Shown: piece by piece, positions 11,353 to 23,989 of the stretch
Layout: every line of letters begins with the position of its first letter
Position numbering within the stretch: position 1 is the stretch's first letter
NCBI RefSeq assembly: GCF_000485595.1
Contig: NW_014577313.1
Coordinates: forward strand, 70,562-134,561
DNA: 64,000 nt
Origin: Priapulus caudatus
Taxonomy: Eukaryota > Priapulida > Priapulimorpha > Priapulimorphida > Priapulidae
Reading direction: 5' to 3'
Position numbers and translations under genes: made by a program
Notes under the pieces: generated by a model
Database searches by the model: none
What the model was told of the DNA's origin: nothing
What the model saw: the letters and a program-made list of their open reading frames with translations, nothing else

Positions 11353-12876
11353 GGAGAAGAATGACGAGGAGGATGAAGAGAGAAGGGAGGAGTACTAAGG
11401 AGATGCAGGAAGGTGGTGAGCTGTATAGTTAGCGACACTGTCACCCTCTCTCACTCGGCGTCAGCGCGGATGTGGCAAGGCTCTCTCGCTGCAGCTGCGA
11501 TGACTACACAACCACCACTCAGCTATCCTTGCTGTCGCCAAATGAAGCTCTAATGAAACGCGTGCAGAACAACAGCTTTGCACGCGTATCCGTCTGTTTG
11601 TCCGCCGCCGCCACTCAGCATGTATTGATAACGTTGACCCAATGCAAGGCATTGAAATGTGGTGATGGTTATTGACGCGCGCCTGCACAAACACACGATG
11701 CGCTCGCACAAACTAAGCTGTCATTGTTTCTGTGGGGCGACGCAGGCAATTTCATCACGATATATACGGCTTTCACGGCGGAAATAGTTGTTTTGTTTTG
11801 ATGCTGTAGTCCAGGAACACATAATGATGTATGTGTGCACACGTGCACGCACGCTCGCCTGCACACATAACCTCACTTTCTCTTATGTGTCGATGTATTT
11901 GTCGTGCCAATGAGTCTTGTAAGTTGACAATGGGGCGGCAGCACTGGTAGCACACAAACGAGCATGACCAAACAGTCTGTCTGTTCATCGGTCCCTAGCG
12001 GATAAAAGAACGATTAGCAAAACGGCAGTCGCTGGCCATCAATCGATCACCGAACCGAACGTCGGCCGGTACTGGTGGCGACCCTGCGGCAGAGATGCGC
12101 ACAGCACTTATTTCTGAGGACAACTGTAGTGAGGATATCATGAAATCTGTAGTCCGCAGGGTCACTCAGTGACGCAGTAGGCTAGGGGGTTCGGGGCATG
12201 CCGCTCATCCGAAATTTTTTTGATTCGCAGATGCAATTGTCCTGCATTCTGGGACGCCAAAATGACAATAAGTTCCACACTGATATTTGCTGGGCAAATA
12301 CATGTAGTATTTTCATCAATCGTTTATATCAATGTAAGCACTGAAACAAAACACACTTGAAATATCATCAAAATTATATTTTTTTCGATCGTAATAAAAA
12401 TCGTAGTTGTATGCCAACTGGTCCGTGAGTGGTCAAAATGGCGAACGGAAATTCGGCCATATCTAGTGCCGGGCGGAGCGACAGCGCTCATGTAACGTCT
12501 AACTGGGCGGTGACTCTGTGGTAATTAAGTATTTAATATGTGATGACGTGAATATAACTTAAGATTACATTTTGTTTGATATATTCAAACCTTGCAAATC
12601 CTTTCATCGGAGCTTAAACCAAGCTATTTTCAAGCCCTGATATTATATACTTGTCGGTACAGCTGTAGATCAAGCAGTTCTGTTATGATCATAGCACAAG
12701 ATTTGGCATTAGGTGCTCTCAGGCGCTAATCAGTTTGGCCAGAACACCACCCACCTTACTTACTTATAATATGTATACGCTATACAGCTTAAAATTAACA
12801 CATAACTATATTTTGGCAATGCCTTTTTTGAGGGTACACAAAGGGGTCAATAGTTTTTACATGACTGTTTTGCTGG

Positions 12877-12880
<4 letters not shown>
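11353..12880. other. Non-coding spacer between IR and MTAP exons, copy 1
   Basis: No gene seen. The sequence parallels 27291-28698. It contains a GGAGCGACAGCGCTCATG element near 12474 that recurs near 28304 and, degenerate, near 54966. Confidence 0.5.

Positions 12881-12883
<3 letters not shown>

Positions 12884-12929
<46 letters not shown>
12884..12929. repeat. TA dinucleotide repeat, copy 1
   Basis: Pure (TA)n, matched by 28699-28750 in the parallel block. Confidence 0.9.
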
Positions 12930-12930
<1 letters not shown>

Positions 12931-12968
12931 GATCCAGCTCCTTTCATGTGTCTTAATTAGCTTCTTAC

Positions 12969-13232
12969 CTTGCTAGCAACACACAATCCACACCGAGCTA
13001 TGGTCCCCTCTACAAGAACATCCGATGGCTGAAATCAATAAGAACAATATCATATTAGTAACATGCATAGTGGTTATGTGTTGTGCATGAAACTCCTTGG
13101 TAATGGTTACGTATGGTTGGCTATTGGCAAGATGAGTACGCCTTGCCCAAAAGCAGTGTCGACTGATTTCACAGACGCTTTCCTTCAGAGATGTCGGGTT
13201 ATCCAGACCAGTACCACCCCCACAATACCTAT
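12969..13232 (-). pseudogene. MTAP: Second, frame-broken copy of the two MTAP 5' exons
   Basis: This is the same pair of exons as 28789-29043, in the parallel duplicated block. The PSDVLV exon (13028-12969) is 60 nt instead of 59, with one extra base in the middle. The IGIVGG exon (13232 to about 13142) has several added bases, including one in the GGTGG glycine run. Splice sites are still visible. The changes are almost all single-base insertions, as in raw long-read sequence, so this is more likely an unpolished duplicate or haplotig than a true pseudogene. Confidence 0.8.
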
Positions 13233-13465
13233 CTGTAAAAGAAATAGTAGGTAATGCTTGATGTAAATGATATAACCTCAACTGCACAACGTATTACTAT
13301 ACAGGGAACAATTGCCAGCCAAAATGGTGCATAGCAATGCTGCTATACCCAAATAAATGTTGCAATAGCATTGATAAATTTTTTTGCAGACAATCACAGT
13401 GGCAAATTACAAACCGCAGTGCATGTTGGCGTGTTATCGTTGTCGGCACTGTGACAGCACAGCCT

Positions 13466-13572
13466 AGCTTAGGACACATAGGCGTAGGACACTAGAGCAT
13501 ACTAGGACACTTAGCAGACACACTAGGACACGCATAGGACACCCTAGGACACCAGGACAAGGCCTAAGGACA
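13466..13572. repeat. AGGACACACT tandem repeat, copy 1
   Basis: Degenerate units of about 10 bp, matched by the cleaner array at 29274-29385. It lies within MTAP intron 1 or the upstream region. Confidence 0.8.
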
Positions 13573-14404
13573 CACTAGCCTCTGCCCACGCTGCCCGCAG
13601 CGTTTAAACAGCGTGCGACGCTTGGCACTCCGCCCGCTCGCCAATGTCGAAGTAAAAATAATATCGGGGCCGGGCTGAGTGAAAGCTAAAGCCTGACTGC
13701 CCTATGTTTGGGAGTAAAAATTAATTGTCTAAAACTTTAATCAAAATGTTGGCTTCCTTAAGTTTAATACCAAACATTGATGAATACGAGTTGTAGCGAT
13801 TGTGGAAGGGCGGCTATCGAACTCCGCCACGAGACATCCTCCTGTTATATTATCAAAGGTCGCCGAAGTAAAGCAGCCCCGCGAGCGGAGAGCGTGCAGC
13901 GCCAGCAGCAGCGTGGGCTGTGTATACGTGCTCGGGGCGCGGCATTATTGATTGATGTACGGCGGGGGGGGGGGGGAGTGCAGCGATTGTTTAAAAAGTC
14001 ACGTTGGCCGTGGTGGTTAACAAATCAATAAAATCGCGCGTAACGTGCATTCTATTGACGCCGGCAAGCAGCCCGAGAATAAAAGTAAATTGTAAACTTG
14101 CTAGTGTTTTCCGTTTACAGTCGCGAGGGCTCATCGCCAAACTGCCGATCATCAAAAAAATATCGTAGCAAATGGCTTGAAAATACATCGGCGAATTGGC
14201 GATGGCGATACGCGGAAAATTATTCCCTGTACCTACTATTAAATCTTTAATTGCACAGAATTCAAATACAAATACATGTACTGAAGACAGTCTTACTTTC
14301 AACTTAATTGACTGAAGTAAATACAGGAGCAGCATTTTACTACAGTATTTTAAAACAATCAAAAACGACCACACATATTATAAACCAAACTACAATATCC
14401 ATAC

Positions 14405-14572
14405 TAAAAAATCGATTTCGGATTACCCCCCCACGTCCCGAATATCGTGACCGTACGTCGAGCGGTTAAGATTTGTGCCCAAACTGTTGACGCAACGGAC
14501 GCACGGCCGGACGCACGCACGCTCATGCGATTCTACAAGCTGCATCTGACTATGTCAGATGAGCTAAAAGCA
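14405..14572 (+). repeat. 3' fragment of the stem-loop dispersed repeat, block copy 1
   Basis: Carries CCCGAATATCGTGACCGTAC, ACGCACGGCCGG and the terminal hairpin GCATCTGACTATGTCAGATG followed by AGCTAAAA. The same fragment occurs at 30185-30323. Confidence 0.7.
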
Positions 14573-14895
14573 AATAAGGCAACAGAAAAATCAAAACCAA
14601 TATTAAAGCACTAACCATGCAGCCATCAATTAGTTGACAAATTCTGGCATTAATCATTACACATACCTTAACAGGCTTAATCTTATGCATGGCCCCTATC
14701 AGTTGTATTGTAGTCTTGTCTGCTGGGTAAAATGATAGTTTTGTCACATTAGAAATGTCTTTTTAAGTGCACTACCAAGGATTTATGATGAAGGCAGTCA
14801 GAATGTAGTAGAAGTAACAATAGTCCATATTTTCATTTAAAATAATTTATAATTATAACATTGACCAATTTTTCATTTTGACTGCACATGCTATC

Positions 14896-15598
14896 CACTG
14901 GCAGCAAGAAAGAAGTCGGCACCTGCAGCTACAGCACACACGCGGCCATTGACTATATATATACGACATAGTGCCTAACTCGCCACCGCACGGACGCCAC
15001 AACTCACCGTTTTCAATAAGTTACAACTCCGGTGTTCCTGCAGGTGACGCCACTTTCCAACTATCGTTGGAATCGCGGAAGACTGCTGAACAAGCTACAC
15101 CCGCATTTTTGACAATCGGTCCCGCCAGAATGGGCTCAAATCACAGAAATTCCTCAAATATCCATGCGAAACGATCCTTCGAATGCTACTACTGAAGAAG
15201 GCGGCAGGGCCAGCTGCGCTGATTAGCAAGTTTAATGTGCAGACAGGATGCGCAACTACGCAACTGACTTGCTGCAGCCAATCAGCGCAGCCGGCCCTGC
15301 CGCCTTCTTCATAGTAGCATTCGAAGAATTGTTTCGCATGAATATTTGAGGAATTTCTGTGATTTGAGCGCATTGGCAGGCCGATTGTCAAAAATGGTGG
15401 GTGTAGCTGTTCAGGCAGTCTTCCGTGATTCCAACAATAGTTGAAAGTGGCGTCACCTGCAGGAACACCGGAGTTGTAACTGATTGAAATGGCGAGTTTG
15501 TGGTCCGTGCGGCGGCGAGTTAGGCACCATGTTGTTATATATAGTCAATGGCCGCGTGTGTGCTGTAGCGCAGGTGCGGACTTGTTCTTGCTGCAGTG
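14896..15598. mobile_element. Palindromic hAT-like MITE, block copy 1
   Basis: A foldback element with arms of about 320 bp and terminal repeats CACTGGCAGCAAGAA, flanked by an 8-bp target duplication ATGCTATC (14888-14895 and 15599-15606). It has no transposase. It is the same insertion as 30652-31356; the copies differ by scattered single-base changes. Confidence 0.85.
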
Positions 15599-15974
15599 AT
15601 GCTATCTAATACTAATAGTAATACTATTACTAATAACATTTCGGAGTCAGGTCATAGCAGATGGCTAGTTGTTGTAGATTTATTTCTGTATTGTCTTCTG
15701 TGCATATTGATATTCATATTGAGCATTTGCACCATAACGAAAACATGTAAGGCCATGATAATAATTATGTATCACATATATAATTCCCCTTGCCATAAAA
15801 AAGTGCAATAACATTTTTTGCAAGCTGGGCAATTGTAAGAAAGGGTTTTTTTTTTGTAAGCTGGGCACGTAGTTTTTACCATTGCCATGACCGCAAACGA
15901 GCTAATGAGTAATGACATGTCCCGAGACTGGACAGAACTGGCGTGTCCCAATTCTCAGCGAAATACGCCAATTT

Positions 15975-16150
15975 GTCCACCATGTCCATGTTGTACCCAA
16001 ACTTGGAATCTGCACAATCTCAAGATTGTGCAGTGATTGTGCTGCCCAAACTGCGGATTCCCTAGTTTGGCTGACCAATCTCAAGATTGGGCAAACTGAA
16101 AACAGTCGGTGATTCAACAACCGCTCATAGCGAGTGTGTGGTGTGCGTGT
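15975..16150. repeat. Left part of a foldback element in the MTAP/RMND5 divergent region
   Basis: Contains the 24-nt palindrome starting CTGCACAATCTCAAGATTG and a CCAATCTCAAGATTGG hairpin. The inverted partner arm is at 20903-20985. In block copy 2 the two arms lie only about 215 bp apart (31747-31865 and 32080-32165). Confidence 0.6.
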
Positions 16151-17287
16151 GGCAAACAAAAGATCATATACAAATTAAGATGGGACACTTGACCATATAT
16201 GTTGGGTGCACGCGGCGACACTAGCCCGCCGACGACAATCGGTGAGTTAGGGTCACGAACGGAAATTGCCATGAGAAAGTAATGGCAATATTGCCAAATG
16301 CATTTTTGGCGGGAAACATCAGTGAGCATGATACATGCCATATTTATAATGGTCAGAAGGAACTATGGCGGACACTCAGGAGAGGGACTTTTTCTCCCCC
16401 AGCCAGGAGCTGTTTCATTTGCTTGCACTTTACTGGAATTAGAATTTAGGAGACGTATATCAAAGGTTAGGCCTATGCACATAGAGTAAGGTGCGCAGCC
16501 TTCTCATCCTCACTTATTACAGACAGCACAGTCCACTAGCGTGTGCAAATAAAGTATGCAAAGCAAGAATTAATAACAAGCTTGTTTGTAATTATCCGCT
16601 CCATCACGTTCTCCGTTGAGAACAATTGTATGTTTGTATCAGTTATGGTAAGCAGAAGAACCGCAAATTGCTTCAGCGCCGTGTAATGCGCAAAATAATT
16701 GTGTTTGTTGTTTGTTGAACCTTAACACGCGCAGTCCGTGTGCACTGGGGATGCAAGGCATGTCCTTGTTATCATTCTGTAGCGTGTGTTAGCGAGATAT
16801 GGTTTAATTGCTATAGTTAAAATGATGATAAATAGTAGCCATACTATATAGTAATTGTTAGTGAATAATACTTGCGATGAGACGCAATTCGCTGCCGTAT
16901 GTTTTTTTCTTGTTTCTATACCCACAACGAAACACTTATTCCTCCCTCTCTATATAAATTGCAAACTATTTTTAATTATAATCCGAATTTGTAATGCTGA
17001 TCTTATTCAATTTGTTATCAATTCTTCATTATTCAGTACTTGCAATATAACTTTGCATTTCATTCAGGTGGCACAAATATTGACTATACTTTGCTACTGC
17101 ACCAGAATATTCTACCGGGGTTTGAGGTGGCCTAATTATATTATATTGCAACGTCGTTACACTGACGTGTTATATGAACGGTTACACTGCGCATGCGACT
17201 ATTGCTATGCACAAGGGGGCATGTAACGTACTCGTGCCCATAAATACTGCTCTGCTAATAACATGCAAGCTTTTCAAATTAAGCCCG

Positions 17288-18272
17288 GGTAGAATTCGCT
17301 AACACCCAAGCGTGTGGACTGGCTGATATTCTATGTTGTCATATATAATATGGGAAGGGTGGCATGAAAGGTCCGACGTCGGACTATACCACACTTTTTT
17401 CAAACGAGCCCAGTGCCAACCACAAAACTTCTGTTAATCCCTTATATTCTTGGGACGCATTCAACACATAACATGATAAACTTTAATCTCAAAATACGGA
17501 ATTGCACCAGTGCATTTACTGTTTGTCTTTGAACGCAGCTTGCCGAAAGTTCATCCAACAAACCGCGCCACAATCAAAAATTCGCAAAACCCTCCGTCTC
17601 AACATCCGACGCCCACTTATCCTCTGATTCAGTTGCATACGGACGTACGAGTATTAGCACACTGACTAGATAGGGTCGCGATTTCAAATTACGGCTCTGC
17701 AAAACGTCAACACGCCGCCTTTTCGCCGATAATACTTCTATATTCCACACTTTCAAGAGCACCATTTGTTCAATCTTACCCAGGTCTGTTTAATGTCATA
17801 TAACAGCGTCAATCATATACCGAAATACATGCACTTTCTTGCGGGTGGCAGCCATTTTTGAGAATTTCTGACGTCATAATTCAACCAATGAGCGTACCTC
17901 CGCAGGTTTGTTGCGCAGGTTATGAATTCATGACGTCAGCCAATATGGCGGTCGATGGTTGATGACACGGTTTTGGATTTTTGATTTGTTGCGCGGTGTG
18001 TGGATGAAAGCTTATCGGGCAGCGTGGTTCAAAAGACCAAACGTAAATGACTGGTGGCGAATTCAGATTTTTGAGATAAAAGTTTATACATGTTATGTTG
18101 TTGAATGCGCCCAAAGAATAAAGGGATTAACACGAGTTTTTTTGTGGTTGCACTGGGTGTCGTTTGAAAAGTGTGGTATAGTCGCGACGTCTGGGACTTT
18201 CATGCCACGCCTTCCCTTATATATAGCAACATAGATATAGCGCAGTCCACTGGGTAGTTAGGCGAATTCTAC
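17288..18272. repeat. Nested inverted-repeat element inside the 4.6-kb insertion
   Basis: Outer ends carry TAGAATTCGC and its complement GCGAATTCTA. Arms of about 210-230 bp share segments such as AAAGTGTGGTATAGTC and CATGCCAC. The roughly 540-bp centre has no recognisable coding region. No convincing target duplication was identified. Confidence 0.6.
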
Positions 18273-18825
18273 TCCGTGTTAGACTTTGAAAGCTTTAGCA
18301 TGTTATTATGAGAGCATACTTTATGGGCAGCGGAGTACGTTAGGATGCCCCTGTGTCTGATGTTGCCACTACGAACCGTACCCTGCTTAAAACATGTATT
18401 TATTCGCCGTCGTCTAGTACGGCTAAGTTAACACTGTATCGTCAGATTTCTGTGGCAAGCTACCTATAGCAATGAAGCCTATGAGATAAAAAATGCTTTG
18501 AACATCTATTTAGAATAAATCCATGAGTTTGTTTTTTACTCGAGCATCTTCGAGTGTCGTCTGCATATATTCTAACTGTTGTTAGCAGTCAGCTGCGTAA
18601 GCTGCGGACCCTAACTCGCCGTTGGTCGGCGCTAGGTGCTCGCTCGGCGTGGCGACATCGAAACTGTATGGCAAGCATAAGCCTTATCGCCAATCGGAAC
18701 AGCATATTGCGTCATGGATAGGAAAAAGGGGCATTACTAGCGCCGCCCGCCGGCCGACGACGGTTAGAGCGCACCGGCTGCACCACGTCATGTAATGCAT
18801 TGCCGGCAGATACACGTTCGCCGAT

Positions 18826-20612
18826 ATATTTGCGTAATTACTATTAGACTAATCGTGCTTCAAAAATTGAAGAATTTTACAGAGATTTAGCTAAGACATG
18901 TGTTCATATATTCATCTAAATTTTCTAGAAATGTTAACTCAACTCGTTAGCCAGATATGATAGTTTAGTAATCCTTTCCTATCACCCAAGCGTTCGTATA
19001 GGCCGCGTGCACGCCATTAGGCCTATTGCGCCGATACCGTTCGCATATATTGGCTTAATTAATTAGACTAATCGTGCTTCAACAAACTGAACATTAACAG
19101 ACATTATAGGCTAAGACATGTGTCTATATTCCTTATAAATTTTCAGAAATGTAACTCAACTCCTTTTGAAGCATATAATAGTTAGTATCCTTTTTTATCA
19201 CCCAAGCCGTGCGTATAGCCGGTCACGCAATAGGCGCCTATGCGCGATACCGGTTGCCATATATTTTGGTAATTAATTAGACTAATCGTTGCTTGCAACA
19301 AACTGAAATTAACAAGACATTATAGCTAAGACATTTGTCTATATTTCGCGTATGATTCCAAGAAATTTAAACTCAACTCCTTGGAAGATATAAATAGTTA
19401 GTAATTCGCTTTGTCGATCACCCAACCGCTGCGTATAGCGGGTGGGCACGCAATAGGCCCGGCACTATGCGCGATACCGTTCGCGATATATTTGGTAATT
19501 AATTTAGACTAATCGTGCTTCAACCAAACTGAAAATTAACCAGACATTTGTATAGCTTAAGACATTTGTCTATATTCCCGTATGATTTGCCAGAAATTTA
19601 ACTCAAACTCTTTGGAAGATATAATAGTTAAGTATCCTTTTTCTATCACCCAAGCCGCTGCGTTATCAGCCGCGGTGCAAAACGCAATCAGGCGCTCCTA
19701 TGGCGCATTACCCGTTCCCATATATTTGTAATTTTAATTAGACTAATCTGTGCTTCAACAAAACGAAAATTAACAGAACATTATAGCTAAGACATTTGTC
19801 TATATTCCTTATGATTTTCCAGAAATGTACTACATCTCCTTTTGGAAAGTATATAATAGTTAGTATCCTTTTCTATCACCCAAGCCATCTCGTGCGTATA
19901 GGCGCGGTGCAGCGCAAATCGGCGCGCTATGCGCCGATACCGTTCGCCAATATATTTGGTTAATATATTAGACTAATCGTGCCTTCAACAAACTGAAAAT
20001 TAACAAGAGCAATTATAGCTAAGACATTTGTCTATATTCCTTATAATTTTTTAGAAATGTAACTCAACTCGCTTGCAAAGATATAATAGTTAGTATCCTT
20101 TCCTATCACCCATGAGCCGTGCGTATCTAGCGCCGTGCACGCGCAATAACGCGCGCCTATGCGCGATACCGTTGCGCATAATATTGTAATTAATTAGACT
20201 CAGCTACTCGTACTTCAACAAACTTAAAAATTTACAGACGATTATAGCCTAAGAAATGTGTCTATATTCCTTATGAATTTCTAGAAATGCAACTCAACCT
20301 CGTTTGCGAGATATAATAGTTAGTAATTTCCGCCATTTCCTATCACCCATAGGCCGCTGGCGTACATAGCCGGCTGCAGCGCAATAGCGCCGCCTATGCG
20401 CCTATAGCTTGGTTCGCATTTATTTAGTAATAATTAGATAGTCGTGCTTCAAAAACTGCAAAATTTACAGAGATTAATAGCTAAGGACATGTGTCTATAT
20501 TTCCTCTAGATTTCTAGACATGGTAACTCAAACTCGTTGTGCGAGATATAATAGTTAGTTACCCTTTCTTCACCATAGCCGTGCGCTATATTATCTGATG
20601 AGCGCCGATCGT
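18826..20612. repeat. Satellite array, about eight units of 214-239 bp
   Basis: The landmark TTAGACTAATCGTGCTTCAA (with variants) recurs at about 18844, 19063, 19277, 19504, 19738, 19968, 20194 and 20433. Each unit also has AGCTAAGACAT, GATATAATAGTTAGTA and TATCACCCAAGCC. The length variation looks mostly like single-base read errors. It lies wholly inside the 4.6-kb insertion. Confidence 0.9.
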
Positions 20613-20737
20613 TGCCTGGCCTTTTCCATCCCATCATGCTTGCGGCGGGGCGCCATCTGGTGATATTTAGACGATTGGCCGATAAGGCTTATGCGGCTTG
20701 TCCCATCTTAATTGTAATATGATCTTTGGTGGCAAAC

Positions 20738-21303
20738 GTAGGAAGAGATCTTAATCTCATATTTATCCAATTATTTATTATAATCATTTAATATTTATAC
20801 AAAGGTGCCAAACACATTGAGGAAAGAAGGTATACGACCTTATGATATAACATTTGAAATCCTAATAATCATATGTTTGTGCAAGCTCTGTTTATTTCTG
20901 TTTGCCTAATCTCAAGATTGGTTGCCCAAACTGCGGATGCACTGAAATTCCAAGTTTGTGCAAGATTCCAAGTTTGGGCACAACATCCATAACACGCTGG
21001 GCGTCCTACTCGGACTCCTCCTACTATGCGGCTCAGTCAAAGCGCAAGTTAGGGCCTACTGCAAATATACGCGCACAAACACCAATGCAAAACGAAAGCC
21101 AAATAGGTTACCACTACATGCACGTACTTGATGCAACCGGCAACCTGCAGCTGCTTCCCGCTTCTGTATTCTGTATTCTGTACCGAACGATGTACACGGA
21201 CCACTGAAGACACGAAAGGTAATTTCCACGTGACCAAAGCACGTGACTACTAACAAAACACACGACTGTATAATACAGTGGCGCCACCTAGGAAAATATA
21301 AAC
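20738..21303. promoter_or_regulatory. RMND5 upstream region, block copy 1
   Basis: This is the 5' flank of RMND5 exon 1, with the right foldback arm at 20903-20985 and two CACGTG E-box motifs near 21227-21245, where block copy 2 has only one. A promoter is inferred from position; no clear TATA box was seen. Confidence 0.4.
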
Positions 21304-21439
21304 ATGGATTCCTGTTTATCTGTCGAGAAAGAAATTGATAAAGTTTTATCGAAGTTTAAGACAATTAGTGACCAAACAACAAAGCAATTGGCAGATGTCA
21401 TAGACTACGTGGAAAAGATTCAAAACGACTTATCTAATA
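21304..21439 (+). CDS. RMND5: RMND5 exon 1, open copy
   Basis: It starts at an ATG and encodes 45 residues (MDSCLSVEKEIDKVLSKF and onward to IQNDLSN) plus one nucleotide, followed by a GTATGT donor. This is the N-terminal helical segment of the RMND5/RMD5/GID2 family. Its phase fits exon 2 at 35680. The copy at 32461 is the same exon with one base missing, so this is the coding-competent version even though it lies in a block that elsewhere shows errors. Confidence 0.9.
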
Positions 21440-21747
21440 GTATGTATATTCACTTGTTTGAACGGCTTAAATTTATTGTGAATAGGTCAGGGTACTGGGT
21501 AGATACAATAATGACAATGTAACCCAAACGGTAAACCCAAGAGGATAGGGTTACAAAGTGTCCCTATCCTTTTCTGCGGAGGAATGCCCGAGTGAATCAC
21601 TCGGGCCGGTTTGCTGGTGCGTTTTCAGATACTAGAACTTCCAAACTGGGTTTATTCTCAACACGAACCTTTCTCCGCTATCTGGGAACTTACTATGTAC
21701 GCAGTGGCTGGAGGTACGGTAGCCGTCGGTCGTTCAAGCCCCTTTTT

Positions 21748-21832
21748 TGCGTTAGGGTTAGGGTTAGGGTTAGGATTAGGGTTAGGGTTAGGTTTAGGGT
21801 TATGGTTAGGGTTAGGTTTAGGGTTAGGGAAA
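21748..21832. repeat. TTAGGG telomere-like array, copy 1
   Basis: About 14 TTAGGG or variant units. It lies at the start of a small TIR element (see 32850-33139) and marks where this block joins the inverted 21835-26880 block. Confidence 0.9.
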
Positions 21833-21834
21833 AA

Positions 21835-23989
21835 ATAATACATACTAAAGAGGTAAGTAAAGGGAAAAAAGGAAAAAAGGAAATCTAACTATCTATCTAT
21901 CCATGCATGCATGCATGCATCCATCCCATTGCATACATGGGTGTATGCAGGGGGGGAGGGGGTCGTGAGGGTCGTACGACCCCACAAAATTTCAAAAGGT
22001 CCACATTTTTTCCAAAGACATTTTTTTTCGAGGGCCTTTTCACAATGACATAAATGAAAAAGCATAATTGATCAGGTACCAGCAATGAGTCCAAAGACCT
22101 TGCCAATTGCGTGACGTAAATCTATTCCAATTCCAGCAATTCTGAAACTGAGCCTTTTTTTGTTTAAAAAAACTGAGTTCAAAAAAGAGAGACAAAGACT
22201 CTGACAAAGACAAAGACAAGATCAAGACAAGACAAGATCAAGACAAAGACAACACAAAGAGTTCAAAAGACTCTGTTTTCAACTGAAGCAGAAAACTTGT
22301 TTAAAAAAACTGATAAAAAAACTTCAAATTTTTGTTTTAAAAAGAATTTTTTTTTTAAACAAAATTTTTTTGTTTCAATTAAATTGTATTGACATTTGAA
22401 TCACATCTTGCTGTTATTTCATTGTGAAAAGGTCCAAAAAATTATGATCACGACCCACCCAGAAAAAATCCTGGATACACCCCTGGCATGCCATCCCATT
22501 GCACCGCATCCCATCCCATCCCATCTCATCACATTCAGTGCCATCCCATGCCATGCCATGCCATGCCATCCCATCCCATCCCATTGCACCGCATCCCATC
22601 CCATGCCATCCCATGCCATCCCATCCCATCCCATCCCATCCCAATCAGTAAAAAATGATAAGAAATCAAAAGATAAACAAGTGCCGCAGCGCAACATGGC
22701 TCATCCAGTGTCTGGTGTTCTGCTGATAAATTCATTTGTACATAGCAAGACGTCTATACATAAGTCTTCTTTATTCTTGTTTGACTTTCGTAGCCAATTC
22801 GAACAAATATATCAGCTACACTTTCGCACCCACCTAATCTCTATGGGCTAATTCTAATAACAAGAACAATAATAACAATTCAAATACAAGTTAATGAATG
22901 ACATTGACGTTGACATAAAATATTTCAACATATGAGCATGGATCTCCAAGTTTAATTAGAGGGAGCGGGGGGTCCTTCTCTCCCACCTCCCTTCCCACTG
23001 CGTCCCACCTCCCTCCCTCCTGCCTCCCACTTCACTCCTCTTGCCTCTCACTTCCACCCTTTACTCCAGTCTCTTCCCCTTGCCTCGCCACCCCGCATCC
23101 CTTGCCAACCATCTCGCACGACCTAATTGTACCCCGGTTCTCGCGCTCGGCATACACACCCGTAGTCACGCGCGTTGTTCATGTGCGGCCGTCTTGCAAA
23201 TTTACTACCTCTCTCTCTCTCTCTCTCTCTTTATCTTAGACTTTCTCTCTCTCTCTCTTAATATATAATAATGTTAAAAAAAACCAGCCGATGATGCCTT
23301 TACTGCCCCCTCAATAATACTTCGTTCCTATGTCCACTGAGTGTAACAGCCATAGAAAGTAATATATATTAGTGTCTCTTAATTTTTCTATGGTAACAGC
23401 TTGTTCGCAAACTGGTAAATGGATTACGCGACGGCCATAGCTACATGATATATGTTAAGATTCAAGATGAAAGTAAATATATTATAAAGTATATAAAAGT
23501 ATATTATATGGTACTAGTTTATTATTTATTCGTTAACAAAGTTACATGAATAAAATCTAATTTAAACTAGGACTATAGTTGCGCGAGATGGCGCGTGCAA
23601 GTGTAATCAATAATCAAAGATGGCATCACCCGTTCGTGCGCTGGATAATAACTCACTCCATTGAGTTGCTGAAATCCAAGTATATTCAGGCAGCGGAGAA
23701 TTTCGCTCACTGGTGCAGTTAACACATCTTCATTGCAGGTTGCCAGGCAATAATTATGATTAGAATAGTGCCAGTTCACCCCCATGCATGCGTAATGGGC
23801 TGCCCCATGTTTTTGCCTACCCACGCGAGCATTCAGCGTTCATTACAGTGCTGCTAATACAGGGTGCTAATACAGAGTGCTTTTAGAAAATATTATGATT
23901 TAAGGAGCGCCAAATCTTGTCAACAAACATTTGCCTTTGCAATTGAACTTTGCAACTGCAGCCTCACATCCCACAATAGCAAAAGCAGT
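21835..23989. other. Non-coding block, inverted match of about 6241-8390
   Basis: Holds GATA/CATG repeats (21885-21930), an ACAAGACAAGATCA repeat (22190-22260), the CCCAT/GCCAT array (22490-22642), a pyrimidine-rich run (22975-23110) and CT dinucleotides (23205-23260). No gene was seen; ORFs here arise from repeats. Confidence 0.6.
22490..22642. repeat. CCCAT/GCCAT pentanucleotide array
   Basis: Reverse complement of the array at 7612-7765. Confidence 0.85.

Larger units (their letters stand above)
16158..20729. mobile_element. 4.6-kb TIR insertion with internal satellite, present in one block copy
   Basis: The ends are inverted repeats (left AAAAGATCATAT then ATTAAGATGGGACA; right, reverse-complemented, CCAAAGATCATAT then ATTAAGATGGGACA). 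They are flanked by the direct repeat TGGCAAAC at 16150-16157 and 20730-20737. The parallel block runs uninterrupted through GTGCAAAC near 31908-31915, which is an empty site. Inside are a second inverted-repeat pair (about 17288-17520 and 18062-18272), further palindromic segments, and the satellite array at 18826-20612. No transposase reading frame was seen, so it is non-autonomous. The superfamily is undetermined; the 8-bp duplication allows hAT-, P- or Merlin-like machinery. Confidence 0.8.

Noticed and set aside
14971-15391. Similar ORFs on opposite strands containing NSPPHG and HRNSSNIHAK
   Set aside because: They are the two arms of the palindromic MITE read from each side, not a protein family.
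21592-21888. ORFs with GLGLGLG or RVRVRVR
   Set aside because: Translations of the TTAGGG array.
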